A stretch of 64,000 nucleotides of DNA from Ixodes scapularis (GCF_016920785.2 NW_024609857.1:68260252-68324251); one strand, 5' to 3'; positions 44,991 to 56,240 are shown, counted from the first letter of the stretch. Notes: generated by a model not told the origin, from the sequence alone. A program made the numbers and translations.

Positions 44991-45897
44991 TGCCCTTCGT
45001 TGGCTGAGCACGTAAACTCCCAAATTTTACTTTGTTTTAATTACATACTGTAGTAAAACACCGCTTTTGTAAATTAAATACTGCAGTCCAATGTTTCATT
45101 ATAATTTCAACTCTGTGTAGGAACATTTACTGCGCGTATGTTTTACTTTTTGTTGTGTTGTGTTATATCAAAACTTTAAAAAAAAAAAGCTGTTTCCTCA
45201 ACACCACTTCCATCCCCGCAGGGGGCACCTGTGAAAACAGGTGTTTGGAGAGTGGTGTCTGCACGTACCCCAAGACCCTCAGGGGGCGCCTGCACCTTGT
45301 GTGCTAAGTGCTTGGTGAGTAGCGTCACCACAGACCACAGCCGCGTGGGCCACCATACCCGCACGCAGGCGGCGTGCACCTACTTTAGAGTAGGTGCTTG
45401 GTGAGTGGCGTCACTATGAACCCCGAGCCATGTGGGTTCGCCCACCCACGTCTGGCTGTACGTGGCTTAACCTGTGTCCGGGGAAAAGGGGACCCTGATA
45501 GTTGAGCTGCGCCTGGGGTATTTTAGACCCTTCGGGGCCTCCCGGCCGAGGCAATACACCGCTTCGGCCCCTGCTTCTCGTAGACGGGTGTCCTGGCTTG
45601 GCCTGACCGGGAACATTCAGTCAGTCGCCTCTTCTAACCTCTTCCTCCTTCTTTCACTTTTCCTCCCACCTCATTCTCTTTTCTTCTACACTCCCTTCCT
45701 TTTTCTCTTTCTTAGGCGGCAAGGGCTAACCTTGAGTGGAAACAGGACCTGTGCCTGTAACCACACTAGGGTATAGTGCCCGGGCAGCACTGGTATAGTG
45801 TAATTCTTTCAGCCAAGCCCTTCTTGCTATGGCACATTACCTACCCCCTTGTTGGGCTCCGTGGTGACCCGGGCACTGAACTTCCCTTCCCATCTAT

Positions 45898-47202
45898 ATG
45901 GGTTCTAAACAAAAAAAACACTGATAGGGCCCTGAAAAGGGTCCGCACCGAAGTAAAAGACCATCCTGCACAACGTATTGAATTCTTAAAATTCCCAAAG
46001 TTTCTAGTACTTCACTCAGAGGACGAAAAGCCACTTGCAAAATTATCCCCCTTTCTCGTATCAAAGGTGCTTGAAGGTATTATTGGAATGAATTTTAATG
46101 CCAAAAAGATGGCATCGAGTGACCTTCTTGTCGAAACTAATACAAAACAACAAAGTGAAGCTCTCCTAGCTTTGAACTCCCTCACAGATTACAAAGTCAG
46201 TGTAACACCTCATCGCAAGCTGAACACCGTACAGGGAGTCATCTCTGAGGATGACTTACTTAAAATATCTGAGGCAGAGATCGTTGAGGGCCTTTCTGGG
46301 CAAGGAGTGGTAGCTGCGCGCCGCATCACCATCCGCCGAGACGGTGTTGAACGGAAAACCAAACACGTCATTCTGACTTTTGATTCGACCCCACTACCAG
46401 AAACTTAAGGCTGTCTACCCACGTTGCCGTGTACGGCCCTATCTGCCGAACCCTCAGAGGTGCTTTAAGTGCCAACGGTTCGGCCATGGGTCACGAAGCT
46501 GTAGGCGAGCCTACACCTGCGCCAAGTGCTCCAGCAGAGAGCATGTTGCTGACACTTGTGAGAACAATCCAAAATGCGCGAACTGTGACGGTCCGCACCC
46601 GGCACACTCCCGCTCCTGTCCATTGCGGAAGCAAGAGAAAGAATTCCTTACTCTAAAGGCAAAGGAAAATTTTCCCTACCATGAAGCAAAAAAACGTTTT
46701 TCTTTCTTGGCGAAAGGCAGATATGCCGAAGTCGTGTGTAGGGGACCTGCACGGCGAGTAATGGCGTCGGCGGGAACCCAGACGTCTCCGGACGATCTGC
46801 GGGTCTCGTCGAAGTCCCCATTCAAACCCACGGGAACGGTGCCAACGGTACCATGTCCCAAGCCCAGGGAGGGTGCTGGCCCGCCAGCATCCACCTCCGA
46901 GCAGGGATCACCCCCCCCCCCCCCCCCCCCCTGCCTCTGTGTTCCCCCGGGGCCGGGGCCAGCCACCCCGAACCGCTGCCCCGAGGAAGCCCGGTGAGAC
47001 GTCGAAGCAGTTGGCCCCTAAGGGTCAACTGACGACACCACCGGAAGAGACCATGGAAGAGTGTGTGCTCAGATCCGACGACGAGGCTACCCTCTTGGGA
47101 TCGGAGTCCTCCCTCGCTGCTCCCACTAGCTCTAGTGGGAAGCAGAATGATTGCGCGAAAAAGATAAACGCTCCGCGCATAAAAATTGATTTTAAACCTT
47201 AG
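45898..47202 (+). pseudogene. LINE L-D ORF1, three frameshifts
   Basis: ATG at 45898 (MGSK) runs into a lengthened A-run (45908-45918) that shifts the frame. It continues as DRALKRVRTEV, KFLVLHSEDEKPLAKLSPFL and VTPHRKLNTVQGVISEDDL. A shift near 46395 (LPET) precedes the zinc knuckles CFKCQRFGHGSRSC, CAKCSSREHVADTC and CANCDGPHPAHSRSC. A 22-base C-run (46911-46931) makes a third shift inside the proline-rich linker. The C-terminus is acidic (MEECVLRSDDEATLLGSESS) and ends KIDFKP at 47202. Mononucleotide runs explain two of the three breaks. Confidence 0.85.
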
Positions 47203-48729
47203 TAACCCGTTTTTACCCGTTTTTGCAGTTTATAACTTAAAGTTTACTTTAATTTTAGCACTGCTATGTGTAAACAATTAGGTATCATGCAATGGAACTG
47301 TCGCGGCCTTCTTCGTAATATTGATGACGCTAATTTTTTTCTCGATGAGCTTCACCCTGTGGCACTCTGTTTACAGGAAACCTATCTGAATGACATGCAC
47401 ACACAGCTCTTACGCCGTCACCAGGTTTTTAGGAAGGACCGCCTTTCTCCTAACTCTTCTGGTGGTGTCGCAGTAGTAGTTCAGAGCGCGGTTGTGTGTG
47501 CTCAGGTTCCTCTACAAACACCATTCGAGGCAGTAGCAGTTCGCGTTCTCCTTGACCAACTCATCACCCTCGTCTCTCTTTACCTGCCACCCAACGTTCC
47601 AATGCAGCTCCACGAGCTACAAGGACTCATAGGTTAGCTGCCTAAGCCTTTTTTAATTCTAGGTGATTTTAACGCCCACGACCCTTTTTGGGGTAGTTTT
47701 CGTCAGAATTCCCGTGGTGGAGTTATAGAACAACTTTTATTATCCTTCGGGCTATGTCTTCTGAATAAAAAGGAGCCAACGTTTTTTAGTGCTGCTCATA
47801 CCACCTTTACTTCAATAGATCTTTCCTTATCATCACCAGGTTTACTTCCGTGCTTTCCATGGAAGGTTTTAGATAATCCATTTGGCAGCGATTATTTCCC
47901 TATAATTTTAGAAAGCTCAATACCCCTTCCTTCGCTTTCGACCCGCCTTCCAAAGTGGAAGTTAGAAAAGGCTGGCTGGGCTCTTTTTGGTTTCATTGCT
48001 GTACTGGATCCATTGCTCTTTCGTAGTATGTCCCCCGAGGAGGTGACAGTGTTTTTCATGTCCCCCGAGGAGGCGACAGTGTTTGTTACTGAATGTCTAA
48101 TTAATGCTGCTGCATCTTTTATTCCGCAAACATCCGCCGTCCTGCCCCGGAGGTGCAAACCCTGGTGGAATGATGACTGCACAGTCACTCGCAGGAAACA
48201 GAACCATGCATGGGGTATAATTCGCCAATATTCCACTGCTTTTAACCTGATTGAATTAAAAAAATATAGGGCCAAGGCACGTTGGACACGGAAACAGGCG
48301 AAGAGGACATCATGGAAAAAATATAGATCTTCTCTAAATAGCTTTGTTTCAGCTAAAGAAGTGTGGGATCGCCTGCGGAAAGTTCGAGGAGATTACCAAT
48401 CTTTCCGAACTCCTCTGTTTTCGTCCCCCTCTGTATCACTGAAAGATCATGCAAATGTTCTCGGGGAGCATTTCCAGCTTATTGGTGACTCTAAGTTTAG
48501 CGAAAAATGCAAGAAGTTCCAGTCGACTGTTCAAAAGCAGCCCATCTCGATGTCGGAGGGTGGTTCATATTTTTACAATAGACCATTCACAATGTGTGAA
48601 CTCAAGGTCGCTCTTGGTGCAAATAAACAGTCTGCACCAGGGATAGGCAAACTCCACTATGAAATGTTGAGGAAACTGTCCCCCGAATCTATGTATGGTC
48701 TGTTAACGTTTTTTAATCATCTATAGCAA

Positions 48730-48993
48730 TTATAATGCAATTAAATGCAAAGGTGCAAGCGAGCTGGACAAGAATGATGAAAATAATCCCTGGAGAAGGG
48801 GAACAAGAGGGACAAAAGACAAACATAAATCTCCAAACACAGCTAGGTGACTGGTGACCGGTCGCTCACCAGTCACCTAGCTGTGTTTGGAGATTTATGT
48901 TTGTCCTTTGTCCCTCTTGTTCCCCTTCTCCAGGGATTATTTTCATCATTCTTGTCCAGCTCGCTTGCACCTTTGCATTTAATTGCATTATAA
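48730..48993. repeat. Near-perfect palindrome with 128-bp arms
   Basis: Arms 48730-48857 and 48866-48993, loop CCGGTCGC. The arms are inverted copies of the SINE tail (TTGTCC...CTCTTGTTCCCCTTCTCCAG and so on). One visible difference: GGGACAAAAGACAAAC on the left against GTTTGTCCTTTGTCCC on the right. Confidence 0.9.
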
Positions 48994-49079
48994 TTACAAC
49001 CTTAACTTGCAAGCTTCACCCTTGTTGGTGTTAGACTGGTGGCAACTGATAAAACCCGTTTGCTCTACTGACGTCTAAC

Positions 49080-49153
49080 CCCTGGTTAGCTCAGTTGGTA
49101 GAGCGCTCCACTTGTAATGGAGAGGTCCCGGGTTCGATACCCGGACCAGGCGG
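49080..49153 (+). tRNA. tRNA-Thr(UGU)-like head of a SINE
   Basis: Cloverleaf order is visible: acceptor CCCTGGT, D arm TAGCTCAGTTGGTAGAGC (A box), anticodon arm CTCCA-CTTGTAA-TGGAG with anticodon TGT, variable AGGTC, T arm CCGGG-TTCGATA-CCCGG (B box), acceptor ACCAGGC. The first acceptor base is C where G is needed to pair, and there is no isolated tRNA context, so it is read as the Pol III promoter of the SINE rather than a working tRNA gene. Confidence 0.75.
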
Positions 49154-51677
49154 ATTTTTTCGGTCGCTCACCAGTCACCTAGCTGTGTTTGGAGATTTAT
49201 GTTTGTCCTTTGTCCCTCTTGTTCCCCTTCTCCAGGGATTATTTTCATCAATCTATAGCAAGCCGCTGCCTTTCCTCGTTGCTGGAAGCATGCCCACATA
49301 ATTCCTTTTTTGAAACCTGGGAAAGACCCTTCCATTCCTACGAGCTATCGTCCCATCGCACTCACAAGTTGCTTAAGGAAGACTTATGAGCGGCTTGTGA
49401 ATCGTCGTCTTGTCCATTTCTTAGAGACTGAGAATTTTTTTGATGTAAACCAATGCGGCTTTCGGGAGGGACGAGCGACCACAGATCATTTGGTTCGCCT
49501 ATAGAGACCGCTATACGTGAGGCATTTGTATACCGGAAGCATTGTGTCTCAGTGTTTTTTATTTACACAAAGCATATGATACCACATGGAGGTATGGAAT
49601 ACTTCGTGACTTATACAACTGTGGTGTACGGGGCTGCATGCTTCAGTGCATACAGAGCTTTCTCAGCGAAAGAACTTTTCAAGTCCAACTGGGCTCTATA
49701 CTGTCAGATGTTTTTCTTCAAGAAAAGGGTGTTCCTCAAGGAGGAGTGCTGAGCGTTACCCTCTTTGCTGTTAAGATTAACAGTCTAGCTAAGATTATGC
49801 CATCTTCAGTAGCTTACTCTCTATATGTGGATGGTGTGCAAGTCTCTGTGTCTTCCTGTGACATCTCCAGTTGTGAACGACAGTTGTAACTTACAATCAA
49901 TAAAATGTGTAAGTGGGCAGACGAAAATGGCTTCGAATTTTCTCCGGAAAAAACAGTCTGTGTTCCTTTTTCATTACGCTGACGATTATCTCTTGATCCT
50001 TCCTTGCATGTTAATAGCACTGAAATATAAGTCAAGCAAAAGAGCACAAATTTTAGGGTGTGATTTTTGACAAGAAACTTACCTTTGTGCCCCATCTAAA
50101 AACTTTAAAACGGAAATGCTTGATGTCATCAAGCATCTTAAAGGTGCTGTCGCATACGTCCTCGGGTTTTGATAGGCGCTGTCTCCTGCAACTGTATAAC
50201 TCCTTAGTTAGATCCCGCCTCGACTATGGTGCAGTAGTATATGGGTCAGCGCGGCTATCTGCTCTTAAGGTGCATGCCCCAATACACCACCTCGGACTAC
50301 GACTTTCTACAGGTGCATTTTGCACATCTACTGTGAAGAGTGTATGCCGATACGCATCAAACGTCCCTCGAGGAACGGAGGCAGTACCTCAGCGTCTCTT
50401 ATGCTTACAAAGTATTTTCAAATCCAAAACATCCCTCCTACAGTGTCCTTCATACTTACAGAAGTTCACAGCTTTTCGAAAACAAGCCGAGCATTGTTAG
50501 TCCATTAAGCCTTCGTTTGCAAAGTACAATTGTCAATCCCTGAGTATCCCCCTCCATGAGATTTCCTTGCTTAAAACACTCATAGGGTTGCTCCTTGGGA
50601 TACTCTGCCGATTTTCTGTGACCGGTCACTCGCAAAATACAGTAAGAGGGTCATTTCACCACAAGTCCTCCAGCAGGAATTCCTCTCCTTGCAACAAAAA
50701 TATGCAAACTACCTGGAGTTTTATACAGATCGGTCCAAATCGTCGTCCTTTGTAGGATGTGCTCTGTATTCCGCCTCCTACAGCAAAGCCACACAAGTTG
50801 ACTGTAGGGCAAGCATTTTCACCGCAGAGCTTTATGCTATTTTACTAACGGTCGAACATATACTCGACAATAGTATAATGAAAGCTGAATTTTTTTTCGA
50901 CTTACAGGGTGCCTTATTGGCTGTGTCCTCCCTGATGCCCACAATGAATATCCTTGCACAACATCTACATGGTAAGATCAACAGCGCCCTGCGACGCGGT
51001 CGCGACATTAAGTTCTGCTGGGTGCCAAGCCACGTTGGGATTTTGGGCAATGAAGAGGCGGATAAATTGGCCCTGTCTGCCCGAGGCTCATCTATAACAT
51101 TCAATTGCTTACCCTACCAAGATTTAAAACCACTTCTGAGGAAATCTATTTTTCTCAAATGGCAGCTTGAATGGGATACTGAGAGCAACAACAAACTTCG
51201 CATTATCAAGCCCGTTCTGGGCGTTCGGGAGAGCTCTTATAACAGGAAACGTCGTCTGGAGGTTCTTCTGTGCCGTCTAAGAATAGGTCACTCCCGCGTG
51301 ACACATCAGTATCTGCTTCGTGGTGAAGAGGTTGCACTATGTGAACATTGTGGAGAGCTTCTGACCGTGTTGCACATTTTGTGGCATTGTTCGTCCCATC
51401 AACCACTCCGTCAATCATGTTTTCTCGAACTTTTAGGGATCATCTCCCATTTCATCCCTCGTTTTTGCTTGGCGATAAACCTTTAGTCCCTTTCAGCCGT
51501 GTCTTAGACTTTTTAAAACAAACTGGATATTTATACCATTTGTAAATATCTAGTTTCAAAGTAAAATTTGATTATAGTATGCTCTAAATACGTTAAGTTT
51601 GGCGCATTATGGCCGTCGTAGCTGCTGCGCCAATAAACTCCTAATCACCATAGTCACCATCATAACACTACTTCCAT

Positions 51678-52790
51678 AATATCTTACACAAGAACGATTA
51701 CTTAGAAGCATTCAATTTCGTTTTGCTACAGCAACATGAAAAATATGTTGCACTCAATGACTGAATGAATTACTACACCGAAAATGACTTTTTTATTATG
51801 ACTGTTGTGTTCTAACACAATGAACGGCCAGGACAACAGTTTGGGTATTCACCACTTTTGAAACGTAAGAGACAGTTGCCGTAACTCCTCTTGATTTGGC
51901 ACCTGAAAGCAAGTAACAAGTCAATGTAGACCCCTGAATGCACCACCCCTGAATGCACCATTGTTAATGGAACAAGAATAAGTTATATTATTCAAAATTG
52001 AATGTAGACTAGACTTTGGCAGTCAAAAATGTAAAGCCAAGCACATGGGTGCGCAACTCGTATGTCCAACTCGTATGTATCTTTGAGTAAAGATATTTTA
52101 TAGCCTACTTAATTTTCGTGTTGAATCTATTAACAAACTTATGACCCAATGTTTTTTTGTTTTTTTTTTTGTTTTGCTTTTATTATTGCCAGCGTTTCTA
52201 GATAAATAAATTAAATGAAGTTCGAAACACATTTGTCACTATCATGTTCTGTCTTTTAAGTTTGGTGTTGAGTGTAAGTACATGTGGTCAAGAAGAATTT
52301 TTATTCCAATACAGGGTGGAAATGTTGTATGCATAATAGTAAACAGCACAAATAAACACAAGAACAAGGAGAAGAACACACACACAACACCGACTCGCGA
52401 CATTTGTTGTTTTTTGTTTCTATGCGAAAATGTGTGAAAGGAAGAAGCATAAAACAACAGGTAGGACATTTTTTTGTCTAGCCACCCATCACCCGTAGCA
52501 GTCCTTCACACAAATTGGGCCAATCCTTTGATGAAGTCGATGTCCGCGTTCAGAATTTAGATATACTCTATGCACTGGTCTTGACCGTGTAGAGCGATGT
52601 AATAGACTAATACGTACGCAGGTAAATAGCATAAAGTGATAATTAACTGCAAAGCGAGCTGACGTAATAAAAATATCCACTTAATGACGGGAAATTTGCT
52701 AATTACCTTTCTAAATATTTGCTCCCAGCTGGTACAATTTACTTAAAATTGTGTTGCCCATCGTCAATATATGCCATTAAAGTTAAAATT
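51678..52790. other. No gene seen
   Basis: AT-rich, with short frames and no terminal repeats. A small duplication, CCCCTGAATGCACCA, occurs twice at about 51931-51960. Confidence 0.5.
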
Positions 52791-52796
52791 TTAAAG

Positions 52797-53400
52797 TCCG
52801 TGCGACGCGACTGGCGCGGCGGCGCGCGAGCCGCGTCGCACGGAGCGAATAGGCTTGCGATGACTTGCTACCCACGCCCACCGTGGAGGCTGAAGTGACG
52901 GTGACGCCATTATGACGTTAGGGTGTCACGTGATCTCAGTGTCCCGTGACATCATCACGATAAAACTCCACGTCGGGTCACATGACACCACGACGTCGTA
53001 TGCTGTTAGTCATGTCACCTTGTGACGTTGTAACATCATGTGACTGGTGTTACGGTGTCACTTGACGTCACGTGACATCAAATAAAATTATGACGTCACT
53101 TGACATCATGACCTCGCTTTAGGTATAAGGTCTAACAAGGCGGTAAGTTGGGCGAGTTGGTTGATGATCGTAAAAATGGAACCGGCGCAAAAAAAAAAAA
53201 TTAACGAACGACACAAGTATAAGAAGTGCACGGAATACAGCACTGCTTGGTAGCGCTGTGTCCGTCTGGTAGAATTGCTATAAAAATGCAATCTGCTAGA
53301 TTTGCTCTAGGTCACGTGATTCCGTATCACGTGACAGCATATCATGTGGCATCATGACGTCACGCTACACCCTGACGTTGTGTGATGCCACAGTCATGTG
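52797..53400. repeat. GC hairpin followed by degenerate TGACGT/CACGTGAC repeats
   Basis: TCCGTGCGACGCG (52797-52809) pairs with CGCGTCGCACGGA (52833-52845) across a GC-rich loop. From about 52895 to 53400, loosely spaced GTCACGTGA, TGACGTCA, CATGACGTCAC and GTCACTTGAC motifs recur without a fixed unit. This resembles an old, decayed version of the arrays in the 'TTAGAGCGC' MITEs, but their ends were not found. Confidence 0.5.
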
Positions 53401-53696
53401 ACTCTATGATGCCACGGACATTGCATGTGCCCAGCTCATTCACAACAGATTATGTGCTCCCCGGTCTTTGTCAGCATGATGAAGCTATACTCCGTTTCAC
53501 GGTAACTTGGCGAACTGTGGAGGCTGCGGCCCCCGCGACCCAACAAGAGGAACGGAGCAAGTCACGTGAGAACACTCCATGGTCGAGGCAACAGAGGCCT
53601 CCTCACCGCCACAGCAACAGTACCGTCCGCGAGAAAAAGTAGTTCTAGGTTTCGTTTTCTTTTAACGGTAATTGAACTCGAGCATTTTCATCTTTA

Positions 53697-54285
53697 GAAT
53701 ATAATAATAATAATAAATCGTTTATTGAGCCATTCTTGTACGTAATTTGACCGAAGGCCCGCATAAGCGCGCGAGCGCTTATGTGCGGAACCGTGGCAAC
53801 CCAACAGAGTGCTCAAAATAATTAATACAATGGTAATACAAACAGTTTACTCAGATCAGGCTATAAAATGTTAACACAGCACTGGTAAAGTGAACATGCA
53901 AATGAAAGGACAGTATGTAAACACCTCAAACATAACGAGAGCGCCACTCCTTCAATTTCTGTTTTGTGTCTTTCTGAAACGACTAGTCGTAAAATTCTTG
54001 CGGATGTTTATTAAAGTAGAATGGAATATAATAGTTTCTTAAACGCCTTCCGTAATTCGTGTAAGCCATAGGAATGGAAAAGGTTTCGCAATGCCTCGGA
54101 TGTTTTTGTCTGTTGACTCTATAGTTGAAATCGTTAGTATAATAATGTTTCATTAAAACTACAAATTTCCCTCATACCTCAACCTGAAATATTTGTAGAG
54201 AGGCCAACTTTTTACCGCTATCATAAGTTTCAAATTTCGAACCATATGCAATACTATCTGAATTATATATATTAGCCTAACCTTT
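53697..54285 (-). mobile_element. LINE L-F, 3' portion (- strand)
   Basis: Read on the - strand this is the end of a LINE: the ORF C-terminus (to 53983), a 3' UTR, CAATAAACG and a terminal (TTA)n run at 53697-53712. An AAGCGCGCGAGCGCTT palindrome lies at about 53765-53780. The body continues on the far side of L-E at 62643. TATTCCTTTAGGCA at 54286-54299 is the target sequence duplicated by L-E. Confidence 0.78.
53983..54150 (-). pseudogene. LINE L-F ORF C-terminus
   Basis: The - strand frame ending at TAG 53985-53983 reads NDFNYRVNRQ, then FSIPMAYTNYGRRLRNYYIP and FYFNKHPQEFYD. The pattern of basic residues, T-N-Y-G, a Tyr-rich stretch and F-N-x-x-P is typical of the end of LINE proteins without RNase H (CR1, L2 and Jockey-like). 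The RT of the same element is at 62643-63990, separated by L-E. Family placement is from motifs only. Confidence 0.6.
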
Positions 54286-54299
54286 TATTCCTTTAGGCA

Positions 54300-54845
54300 C
54301 CCCGCAGGGGGCACCTGTGAAAGCAGGTGTTTGGAGAGTGGCGTCTCCACGGACCCCGAGCCATGCGGGTTCGCCCGCCCACGTATGGCTGTGCGTGGCT
54401 TTCCCGTGTCTGGGGAAAAGGGAATCCTGGTGGTTGAGCCGAGCCCGGGTCAGGTTTGGACCCTTCGGGGCCCCCCGGGTGAGGCAATACACCACTTCGG
54501 CCCCCGCTTCTCATAGACGGGAGTCCTGGTAAGGCCCGGCCAGGATGATTCAGTCTAGTCGCCATTTCTTCTACTATCCACTCCGATCTTTCACTTTTAC
54601 CTTTCCTGCTTCCTTTACTTCTCTCTTACTTATCTTACTCATTTTTCACCCCTCTTTGGCGGCAAGGGCTAACCTTGGGTGGCAATGGACCTCTGTCTTG
54701 ACCCACACTTGGGTATAGTTTCCCGGCAGCACTGTTAGCGTAACGTCTCCAGCCAAGCCCTTCTTGTTATGGTGCGTTACCTAACCCCTTGTTGGGCTCG
54801 GTGGTGGGCGGTGCACCGCGGATACCGAACACTCTTTGCCCTCCT
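54300..54845 (+). promoter_or_regulatory. LINE L-E 5' UTR with a single hairpin monomer
   Basis: One monomer with CACCTGTGAAAGCAGGTG, then GCCATGCGGGTTCGCCCGCC, GGACCCTTCGGGGCCCCCCG, a pyrimidine-rich tract (about 54560-54650), GGCGGCAAGGGCTAACCTTG and the ORF1 start. It has the internal-promoter position of a LINE. The L-C and L-D 5' UTRs differ by two extra monomers. Promoter activity is inferred. Confidence 0.6.
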
Positions 54846-56240
54846 ATGGCGCCCCACCCCTCCAAACCCCGTTCAGGGCAAGCCTTTAAAAGGCGCTGCC
54901 TTGAACACAAAACCATTCAAAAGGAATCTAAGGAAGAAACCTTTACAAAGTTTTTTGTCGTTCATTCGCTGGATGAACAGAAACCAGTTGCAAAGCTCTC
55001 ACCCTTTGTTGTAGCGAAAGTTCTTGAGCACCTTGTAGGGTTCTCCTATAAGGCTAAGAAGCTCCACTGTGGAGACCTCCTTGTGGAGGTAGAAACAAAA
55101 AAACAAAGTGAAGCACTCTCTAAGATGACCAACATCGTTGACTTGAAAGTGTCGGTGAGCCCTCACCGTACACTTAACACCATTCGTGGTGTCCTCTCTG
55201 AGGATGACTTCCTTCATACCAGTGAGGATGAACTTCTTGAGGGCCTCGAAGGCTCTGGTGTCATCGCCGTCAAACGAATAATGTTTAAAAAGAATGGTGA
55301 AGAAATTCCCTCTAAGCATGTTATTTTGACTTTCGAGAGACACACTCTACCAGAGACAATCAAAGCAGGGTACCTTAATTGCCGGATCCGCCCTTATGTC
55401 CCCAACCCACAGCGGTGCTTCCGTTGTCAGCGTTTTGGCCACGGGTCACGCAGCTGTCGCGGAAGGGAGACATGTGCAAAGTGTGGAAGTCAAGGCCACG
55501 TCTCCGACATTTGCGAGGCCGTGGCCCATTGCGCTAACTGCGGTGGACCACACCCCGCTTACTACCGCAGCTGTCCTTTCTTTCAGCAAGAAAAAGATAT
55601 TCTTGCCCTGAAAGTCAAAGAAAATATTACATACGTGGAAGCAAAAAAGCGTTTTTCCTTTTTGTCAAAGGGTAGTTATGCTGAGGCGGTGCGCAGGGGC
55701 CCTGCACCGCGCTCGGAGTCAAGGGCCTGCCAGGTCTCTCCCGAGATCTTGGCGGCCGACCTCAGGGCCCCAGCTCCCCGACAGGGGCAGCAGCAGCTTC
55801 CCCCAGTCCCTGGTGGTAGCACGCGTGCTGCCCCTCCATCCGAGGACAGGCCGGCAGCTGCCGCGCCTGTCCCCTCTCCTAGGTCCCCTTCTAGGAAGGA
55901 GCGAGCTTCTCGCTCCTGCTCGCTGGAGAGGGTCCCCCTACCGAAGGAGCAGCATGGTACCCATGCAGCTCCTGTGAAAGGAGGTGGGAAGACAAGCTTG
56001 GGTGACCCCTCGCCCAGTTCGTCCGCCACTCCTCCATCCGGTCGTGGCCGGGGTTTTCCCCCACGCGTGTCAGGCCGGACTAGCTCTGTCATGCTCCATC
56101 CACCAGACACTTCACAGGACATGAAAATACCAACTGATGCTGACAGTCAGTCTACTCCTGGGTCCGACCAGGATGGTATGGAATGGGAGACAGCTTCTCG
56201 TAAATCTAAAAAGAAGCAACCTGTAGTAGCGCCCAAGTGA
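54846..56240 (+). CDS. LINE L-E ORF1 protein, intact, 464 residues
   Basis: Nucleic-acid-binding, gag-like protein of the LINE particle. Start ATG 54846 (MAPHPSKPRSGQ) is chosen because L-B shares it and L-D starts at the same place; the frame is open 57 bases further upstream. Residues about 30-150 form a conserved N-terminal region (TKFFVVHSLDEQKPVAKLSP, SPHRTLNTIRGVLSEDDF), possibly RRM-like but not proven. Three CCHC or CCHC-like zinc knuckles lie at about residues 191-250: CFRCQRFGHGSRSC, CAKCGSQGHVSDIC, CANCGGPHPAYYRSC. A Pro/Ser/Arg-rich linker follows. The end carries DGMEWETASRKSKKKQP. No stop or frameshift. ORF2 starts 125 bp downstream. Confidence 0.9.
   Translation: MAPHPSKPRSGQAFKRRCLEHKTIQKESKEETFTKFFVVHSLDEQKPVAKLSPFVVAKVLEHLVGFSYKAKKLHCGDLLVEVETKKQSEALSKMTNIVDLKVSVSPHRTLNTIRGVLSEDDFLHTSEDELLEGLEGSGVIAVKRIMFKKNGEEIPSKHVILTFERHTLPETIKAGYLNCRIRPYVPNPQRCFRCQRFGHGSRSCRGRETCAKCGSQGHVSDICEAVAHCANCGGPHPAYYRSCPFFQQEKDILALKVKENITYVEAKKRFSFLSKGSYAEAVRRGPAPRSESRACQVSPEILAADLRAPAPRQGQQQLPPVPGGSTRAAPPSEDRPAAAAPVPSPRSPSRKERASRSCSLERVPLPKEQHGTHAAPVKGGGKTSLGDPSPSSSATPPSGRGRGFPPRVSGRTSSVMLHPPDTSQDMKIPTDADSQSTPGSDQDGMEWETASRKSKKKQPVVAPK

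Larger units (their letters stand above)
48730..49250 (+). mobile_element. tRNA-derived SINE insertion in L-D ORF2, with inverted tail duplication
   Basis: A 521-bp insertion flanked by an exact 11-bp TSD, ATCTATAGCAA (48719-48729 and 49251-49261). Right part: a tRNA-like head (49080-49153), then a tail CGGTCGCTCACCAGTCACCT...AGGGATTATTTTCATCA. Left part: the same tail twice, head to head, as a palindrome (48730-48993), then about 86 bp of linker. The reading frame of L-D ORF2 resumes directly after the second TSD copy. Confidence 0.9.
47266..51545 (+). pseudogene. LINE L-D ORF2, interrupted by a SINE and by stops
   Basis: Begins MCKQLGIMQWNCRGLLRN. A TAG at 47635-47637 replaces the Gln codon in GQLP; the frame then stays open through LGDFNAHDPFWGS, GSDYFPIILES and CKPWWNDDC to the SINE at 48730. 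A 30-bp tandem duplication adds a second MSPEE(V/A)TVF block (48028-48087). After the SINE, FLKPGKDPS and YRPIALTSC continue, with a frameshift near 49500. RT motif A lacks its Asp (VFYLHKAYD) and the last catalytic motif reads YVDG. More shifts lie near 49889-50060, 50330-50500 and 50540-50680. RNase H has FYTDRSK, TAELYA, FDLQG and GNEEADKLA, then LCRLRIGHS and CEHCGE...HILWHC; the end is at 51545. Confidence 0.88.
45214..51663 (+). mobile_element. LINE copy L-D, full length
   Basis: Starts CCCCGCAGGGGGCACC at 45214 and ends after the hairpin (51601-51631) and a CATCAT-rich tail. TSD AACACCACTTCCAT (45200-45213) and AACACTACTTCCAT (51664-51677), 13 of 14 identical. It has three 5' UTR monomers and a SINE inserted in ORF2. 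The ORF1 C-terminus differs from the other copies, ending KINAPRIKIDFKP without the M-E-W motif, so it represents another subfamily. Confidence 0.93.

Noticed and set aside
49080..49153. Functional tRNA-Thr gene
   Set aside because: First acceptor pair mismatched and the sequence lies inside a SINE with a TSD; read as the SINE head.
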